From Lepidurus packardi (Eukaryota; Arthropoda; Branchiopoda; Notostraca; Triopsidae): a stretch of 64,000 bases of DNA. Below the pieces are notes generated by a model. The model was not told where the DNA came from. It saw only the letters and a list, made by a program, of their open reading frames with translations, and made no database searches. Shown here in pieces: positions 58,250-64,000 of this stretch. The stretch is taken from the NCBI GenBank assembly GCA_023053545.1, contig JAKZAN010000002.1, positions 12,830,790 to 12,894,789 of the forward strand, in the 5' to 3' direction. Position numbers and translations under genes: made by a program. Position 1 is the stretch's first letter. Every line of letters begins with the position of its first letter.

Positions 58250-59405
58250 CTCAGGGAACGAAAATTGCTTCACACTCTTCAGTCAAGGAGCTAACCACAC
58301 CCTCGATATCTTACCTCCACTGTACCGTGAAAATGCTTGTGTTAGGCTTGACCCTAGAACTGGAGCGACGGGAGGCTTGGCCGGTAAACAGCGCCTTAGT
58401 CAACTTATTCGAACGTCGTCCGACCAATGCTTTGTCGTAGTGAAAGTGAAATTTTCTTCTCGCGATTCCGTACCGGTTTTCAGAATCCTTAAAAATAGTG
58501 TAGTTTAGCGGGGGTATATCATTATTCTGAGTGACTATCCTTGTGTTTTTTCGTCATTTTCTATGCACGTTCAGCCCGAAAGATTCAAAAGGGAAAGTAA
58601 TTCCAAATTTAACATAAAACTAAGGCAGCGCTCATTGCATAAATTCAACGCCCTGATTTGAAAAGAGTATTTTTTATTCCTAATCTATTAATTAAACTAT
58701 GCTTTATAACCTTGTAGTTTTTTTTTTAGTAGAATCTTTTTTGTAGTAAAGTATAGGCAGATAGGTACCGTGTTGTTTAATTCAACGCTCAAAGCTAAAG
58801 ATAAGATCGTTAGAGGTATAGGACGAATGATGATCCAGAAGCAAGGACGTTTCGGTATTGACCGACCGCAGAAGGCCAGCTAAACTTGAAATGTAGCAAG
58901 GTCGTCTAACTGAAAGGAAAAATGAAAATGTGAAGGAACGTTCTCCCAAGTATTTCGCTCTAGTTCGGAAATCGGATAAACATACGGGTACAGAAACTGG
59001 TTCTAAGCATTCCTTCCACTCAAGCAAGTTGTCAAATGTATCATAACCGTTCAAGTGAACTAATTTCAGATAACACTCATCCTGATTCTAATATTCTTTA
59101 CTTATACGAATCCTCCAATACGTATACTTAAGTACTGCAATGCAAAACGTAACTCCTCCAACGCAATGAACATAAGTACTCATGAAATGTACATAAGTAC
59201 GACACATGGAATTTAAGATGAAGGACAGGAATTTTCTTGATAGGATTTTGGTACTATCAGCAGTAAATTCAACGGATTGGAAAGAGACCTTTCGAACTAC
59301 TTTTTGTTGGGAAGTAAAGAAGTAATTGACAAGATATTGTTCTGTTTTTTAGTGTATTTATATAATATAGAATCCAAAAATCAAAGCTCATAGAGCGCAT
59401 ATCTT
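58250..59405. other. Intergenic spacer between cuticle copies 2 and 3
   Basis: No gene supported. A 110-aa plus-strand frame overlapping the copy 2 promoter is a chance frame. Confidence 0.4.
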
Positions 59406-59409
59406 TCTC

Positions 59410-59988
59410 TTAATATTTGGTAGGGGCAACATAGGCGGGCTGTTGGTAAGCGGGTTGTGCGTACGTAACGGGGGCAACGTAGGCAGCGGGTTTGTAGGCT
59501 GGTTGGTAGGCGGGCTTGGCATAGGTAGCGGGAGCGTACGCCTTGTAGTCACCGGAGTACTGGACATCAGCAACATAGCCGCTGTAGCCATCGACGTAGT
59601 AGTTGACAGTCTACGAAAAGAGGCCGATTGTTAATAAAAAATAGTTAAAATCAAGCCGGAAAAATGTTACCTGGCGACGACCATCGGGAAGATCGACGAA
59701 GTAAGATCCCTTGGTGTTGTCACCATTGCGGGCTTCTTGCTGGCCCATGTTCACGTAGCTGTAGTCATCCTTGACGGCCCAGTCGTAGTTGTAGTATGCT
59801 GGGGCATAGGCCTCTTTGTAGGAAGGACCATAGGCCGGGGCGGCATAGGTTTGCTTGTTGTACACATCAACGGCGGAGGCCGCTGCGACAAAAGCGAGGA
59901 CCAAGAAGACCTTTTTAGGATGAAATACAATAATTAGCCTTTACCTTCTTAGTCGTTTGTACCTAGATTTAAAGTCAATTACCTTCAT
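59410..59988 (-). CDS. R&R cuticle protein, tandem copy 3 (148 aa)
   Basis: Exons 59988-59983 (ATGAAG), 59910-59671 and 59610-59410 (TAA), with GT-AG phase-0 introns. Exon 2 encodes the same 80 residues as copy 2. The C-terminal repeat region is shortest of the three and ends PTKY instead of PAQY. It is a structural chitin-binding protein as for copies 1 and 2. The graded tail lengths (78, 74 and 66 residues in the last exon) show repeat-unit loss or gain by slippage. Confidence 0.93.
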
Positions 59989-60080
59989 GTTTGGGTTTGA
60001 AAGGATTTTCTTTGCTTGAAAGTTGCTTGCTGGGTGAAGCTAGAAGCTCAAGTGTGATAGTTTCAGACTGGACCTTCCGT

Positions 60081-60087
60081 TTTTATA
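60081..60087 (-). promoter_or_regulatory. TATA box of cuticle copy 3
   Basis: Minus-strand tataaaa 93 bases upstream of the ATG, the same spacing as copy 2. Confidence 0.75.
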
Positions 60088-60094
60088 GGAAGGG

Positions 60095-61155
60095 GAAAGG
60101 GTCTCGGTGACATTCGCTCCATAGCACTTAAGGTTTCACAACATAACCACACCCGGTTTTCTAATTTTTATTTGGAGCGCTTAAAGGATATCGCGAATAT
60201 CACGTTTTTTCTCCCGTCTTGAGCTAGTATGACTTCATACAACACTTCCGTTGTCGTCTGGAACAAGCTACCAGCGGAAGTGATCCCAGTGTACCCTCAG
60301 TACAATTCCTTCAAGGGGAAGTACTATCGGTTTTTGACGGCTGGAACAAGGAGTACTGGACGTGATGATGATTACCGGGACATCATCATCATTAGTGGAT
60401 TATCATCCACTGCGAAGGTGCCGTGAATTTAGTTTAAAAAAAATTGCAAGAGTTGAAAATAAGATTCTGATTTGAGATGATTTCGTTTCATATCTTCATA
60501 TTGTTTCGGATTTTCTTAATGAAACTGTATCATTCATATAATTCGTATCAATTTGTATCAGTCTCATAATCGAGCTTCCGGTTTTGTTAAGTCGAATTTC
60601 TCTTTAATAAGTCTTAGAATCATTTCGCGGTTTAATGAATCCACATCCTTCTTTCTGCTGATAGCAAATGCTTACGCGTATGCTTGTGCTTAAGCATGTA
60701 ATAATTGTAAGAAAGTTCAAGACTCGAAATTAATTACAATAATCTAACTAAACGGAATTTGTATAACGAATGAAGTCTTCACACCGGGTTCATTTCTTTG
60801 AGCACTTGGTACAGTTTATCATAATCGTAAACGGCCTTTTTTCTTTTTTTTTGGAAATTTCAGTAATAAATTTCTGCATTTATTTAGCTAAGTATGAAAA
60901 ATTATCACAATTTTTACAATTTTTTGGTTTAAACAAAACAGTCCATCTTGGTATATATAGGTAGATAATACAAGTTTCCAAGTTTCACCCAACATACTAA
61001 TACGAATATGTTGTAAACTTAAACTCGATTGGTTTTACAGCCAAATATCGCCTACAGTCTTATTGCCATGGACGACATTGGTTGCAAAGGGTGCCTAAAG
61101 AAATGATACAATTTTTGGGTTCAAATTTCATTCCGAAAACGTTTCAACTCGTTTA
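60095..61155. other. Intergenic spacer
   Basis: No gene supported. It separates the cuticle cluster from the secreted-peptide pair. Confidence 0.4.
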
Positions 61156-61161
61156 TACCTT

Positions 61162-61399
61162 CTATCTGTTGCCGCGGACATTAGTAGTCGCCGGTTGAGG
61201 ACTGTAGGTTCCTTCCAAGCCGTCCAAGATACTTCTAAGAAAGATCTTAGCAAATTCGACGACCGGATTGCCCGGTGGGAAGATAGGGTTGCCCTCGGCG
61301 TTTGCTGTGGAAGCAACGGCTAGGATCAAAAGAACCAAGAGGAGGACCTATAAAACAAAATTAGATTTCAACCTTTTGAAAGTACTTCGTTACCTTCAT
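61162..61399 (-). CDS. Small secreted peptide A (63 aa), spliced
   Basis: Exon 1, 61399-61394, encodes only Met-Lys. A 46-base GT-AG intron (61348-61393) follows. Exon 2, 61347-61162, ends TAG. The signal peptide MKVLLLVLLILAVASTANA is followed by a ~44-residue mature peptide. This has a Pro/Gly start (EGNPIFPPGNP), a likely amphipathic helix (VVEFAKIFLRSILDGLEG) and a polar tail ending RGNR. It has no cysteine. I recognise no family. The architecture (TATA box ~95 bases upstream, Met-Lys exon, phase-0 intron) is identical to peptide B at 62793-63029. An immune peptide, hormone or matrix peptide are all possible, and none is shown. Confidence 0.72.
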
Positions 61400-61491
61400 T
61401 GTTCAAGGAATTGGTGGGCTTCTGTGTTTTGAAGTTTACTTGGATGGAAGCTGGAAACTGTTGTGTGATTCTTAGTTGGATGTGGTGGAGC

Positions 61492-61498
61492 TTTTATA
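61492..61498 (-). promoter_or_regulatory. TATA box of peptide A
   Basis: Minus-strand tataaaa 93 bases upstream of the ATG, within a block duplicated upstream of peptide B. Confidence 0.7.
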
Positions 61499-61499
61499 C

Positions 61500-62330
61500 A
61501 GGATGGTTGGGTTAGAATTTGCAAAATTCCCCGCTCGTTAGCACGCTTGGTTAGTTTTCTCTCTTTTTTCATATAGCTCTGTTTCTTTGTTTCGGATCGA
61601 TCTAATACTCGGCAAGTTTCCAACTACGCTTTTGGATTTTAATAATTCTATAGCAGTTTTTAATGTTAATTAAATCTAATATTTTTCTTTAATTCACTTT
61701 GACTCGTGATGAAGTTTAGACAGTTGTGCAGATTTTATTTTCTAATATCCATTAAAGCTAATATTTTCTTTAGGTTTTACTTTGGAAATTTTGGAAGTTT
61801 GTACGTTTTTAAAGTTAATAGAAGCTGTTGTGTGATCTTAGATAAATGAGATGGGCTTTTATCCAGGATGTATATCCTACAACATGTTTAGGTGTGTTGG
61901 AAAAGTTGTCAAACTACCTGTGAAGAGTTGTACTGCAAAAAGCATGTAGGATGGGTTAGAATGTGCAAAATTCCCCGCTCATATTTAGATTAACACGTTT
62001 GGTTAGTTTTCTCTTTTTTTTCATATAGCTCTATTTCTTTGTTTCTGATCAATTTAATACTCGGCAAGTTTCCAACTACACTTTCGAATTGTAATAATTT
62101 TATAGCAGTTTTTAATGTTAATTAAATCTAATATTTTTCTTTAATTCACTTTGACTCGTGATGAAGCTTAGACAGTTGTGCAATATTTTATTTTCTAATA
62201 TCCATTAAAGCTAATATTTTCTTTAGTTTTTACTTTTTAAACTTTAGAAGTTTAGGTTGTACTGCAAAAATCATGTAGGGTGGGTTAGAATGTGCAAGAA
62301 TCCCCTCTCATATGTGGTTCTTTTTTTTAA
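61500..62330. repeat. ~440-bp tandem duplication of the peptide-gene upstream region
   Basis: Positions 61502-61800 recur at about 61943-62240, with shared words such as caaaattccccgctc, tactcggcaagtttccaact and cactttgactcgtgatgaag. A third, shorter start occurs at about 62275 and a fourth follows the peptide B promoter at 63130. The copies near 61945 and 62275 lack a peptide exon. Confidence 0.85.
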
Positions 62331-62792
62331 CATAACTTGATCTGGTAGAGCGGAAGACTTGCCAAAGTATTGGTCTTAATTTTAGTGTCCTGGTTCTATT
62401 TATTTTTTTCAGATCGATCTAACACTCGAGAAGATTCCAATTACAAATTGTAGGTATAATAATTCTGTAGCAATTTTTAATGCTAACTAGATCAACAATT
62501 TCATTCGTTTTTACTTTTGAAGCTTCGGAAGTTTTGTACAATGCTTCGTTTCGTTCTTTTGATTGATTAAATAAGTAAAATTAAAGTAAGGGTGCAGTAG
62601 AGAGTGAAAAACAAATAGTGTATTTAAAATCCGTACAGCACAGGTATTTGCAGTCAGACAGAAAAGCAACCCCGTCGAATCCTGGGAATGCTGCGGACAG
62701 TAGAAATGACCAGTTGAGGACTGCCTGGACGAATGATTTCGTTAAGCTCCATTTCTGTAGGCATTGTTGCTTTCTTGGGATTCCAAAGATTC

Positions 62793-63029
62793 TTAGCTTC
62801 GTGCGTGCATATTGAGAACAAGTTGCGGAAAATAGTCAGAAATCCTATCATAATTATCCCGCGGAGGGCACGGAGGATTGTCACGACCCCCACAGTTACG
62901 ATTACGATCACTGTCCGAATTACTTGCGGAAGCTACGGCTACCAACAATAGCACCAAGAGGAGGACCTATAGAACAAAATTAGATTCCAAGCTTTCGCTT
63001 CAAGCTTGAAAGTACTTCGTTACCTTCAT
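62793..63029 (-). CDS. Small secreted peptide B (59 aa), spliced
   Basis: Exon 1, 63029-63024, encodes Met-Lys. A 57-base GT-AG intron (62967-63023) follows, closely similar to that of peptide A. Exon 2, 62966-62793, ends TAA. The signal peptide MKVLLLVLLLVAVASA nearly equals that of peptide A. The mature part is unrelated: an Asp/Arg/Asn-rich start, a CGGRDNPPCPP core with two cysteines that could form one disulphide, then NYDRISDYF and a short tail. No family recognised. Signal and promoter conservation with mature divergence is the pattern of fast-evolving secreted peptides, but a frame-shifted paralogue is also possible. Confidence 0.65.
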
Positions 63030-63121
63030 TGTTCAAGGAATAGGTGGGCTTCTTGTGTTTGAGGTTTACATGGATGGAAGTTGGAAAATGTTGTGTGATT
63101 CTTAGTTGGATGTGTTGGAGC

Positions 63122-63128
63122 TTTTATA
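63122..63128 (-). promoter_or_regulatory. TATA box of peptide B
   Basis: Minus-strand tataaaa 93 bases upstream of the ATG, in the same sequence context as peptide A (plus-strand gagcttttatac). Confidence 0.7.
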
Positions 63129-63129
63129 C

Positions 63130-64000
63130 GGGATGGTTCGGTTCGAATGGTCAAAAATCCCCGCTCGTATTTAGTTTTTTTTAGTCTGGTAAAGTGGAAA
63201 ACCTTGATTTTTCCTTCTGGTTAATTGTACCAGTCCATTGTTAGTTGTTCTGGTTAATTGTTCCACATCGATCTAATACTCGACAATATTATAATTATAT
63301 TTTATTGTTATACTATTTCTATAGTTATTTCTGACATTTTTCTAATATTTTCTTTCATTCATTTGTACTTTCGAAGCTTCGAAAGTTTGGTACATTTTTT
63401 CACCTAACTAAATCCAATGTTTTTCTTTAATTCTCCTTTAGTTTTGAAGACTCGGAGTTTTGGTAAGTTTTATAGTTGAATTACAATGCTTTGTGTTTAA
63501 TGCTTCATTTTTTAGATTAATTAAATAAGTACAATTAGAGGAACGGTGCAGTAGATAATGATGCAAAAATCTTGTATTTCCGAATCCATATAGCACAGGA
63601 ATTTACAGTCAGAGATGCAAAACATTGTTCAAGTTTTCAACATAAGTTGATCTGGAAGAGTGGAAGACCTTGGATGCCAAGGAAGTCAAGTAGTATGAGC
63701 TAATGAGGTACTATATGAAATTGAATGAAAGTACTGGATGTATTGGGGTAATCCAACTTAGGGCACAGGTAGTACATTTCTGAATTCAACCCATATCTAA
63801 TAGAACAAACATTTGCAGTAAATCTTATAAAGTGTATATAAGATTAAAATTTCAATATTCTACACCTTTATTTTTTTTGCTCGAAATCTTAAGAAAATCT
63901 AGTAAATTCGTCGTTGCCAAGATTGAATGACAGAAGTTTTATTGTAAATAATTGTGGAATGGGAAAATTGGGATGAAATTTCACTTTACAAAATAGTAGC
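63130..64000. repeat. Decayed third peptide-gene unit
   Basis: The 3' flank of peptide B (ggtgcagtagagagtg and cacaggtatttgcagtcag near 62590-62660) recurs at about 63545-63615. Words from 62325-62375 recur near 63640-63690. No intact peptide exon was found before the window ends, so this is a truncated copy or the flank of a further copy beyond the edge. Confidence 0.6.

Noticed and set aside
1..64000. tRNA, rRNA or other RNA genes
   Set aside because: No cloverleaf with A and B boxes or rRNA core sequence was recognised by eye. A covariance-model scan would be needed to exclude small RNAs.

Overview
This is eukaryotic, arthropod DNA, most likely from a crustacean. The evidence is three tandem Rebers-Riddiford cuticle genes with a crustacean-like chitin-binding consensus, a multi-exon secreted haem peroxidase, GT-AG introns, TATA promoters, degenerate (CCTAA)n arthropod-type telomere motifs, a Ty3/gypsy LTR retrotransposon and very many satellites. 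The species cannot be named from the sequence.

Layout. Positions 1-28.7 kb are a gene desert made of AT-rich tandem repeats with monomers of about 20, 60, 92, 134, 136, 360 and 450 bp. It also holds dispersed repeat copies, a fold-back element, a TA-flanked non-autonomous DNA transposon (10822-11701) and a possible orphan promoter near 21.5 kb. Positions 28728-32261 (minus) hold the last four exons of a family GT49 glycosyltransferase (B4GAT1-like), with an intron swollen by an 18-copy 101-bp array. Positions 33161-38922 (plus) are a full-length Ty3/gypsy element with 98.8 % identical LTRs but broken gag-pol coding. Positions 40629-45734 (minus) hold a complete 13-exon animal haem peroxidase, for which every splice phase could be resolved (858 aa). 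One of its introns holds a 93-bp array. Positions 45.8-52.4 kb have no gene I can defend.

Positions 52421-53986 (plus) are an intronless, visibly GC-rich 521-aa polytopic MATE-like transporter. It resembles a family I know from filamentous fungi, so it is the best horizontal-transfer candidate here. Positions 54.4-60.1 kb (minus) hold three tandem cuticle genes plus the decayed exon of a fourth. Positions 61.1-63.2 kb (minus) hold two tiny spliced genes for secreted peptides of 63 and 59 aa. They share promoter, first exon and signal peptide but have unrelated mature regions, and lie among further repeated flanks.

The right-hand 20 kb reads as an extracellular-matrix and secretion neighbourhood: peroxidase, cuticle proteins and secreted peptides. 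The cuticle and peptide genes use the same architecture, with a TATA box 80-95 bp upstream, a first coding exon of only Met-Lys and a phase-0 intron before the rest of the signal peptide. The best candidates for something undescribed are the transporter, the peptide pair and a composite repeat that joins a CRE-palindrome core to a 60-bp satellite.
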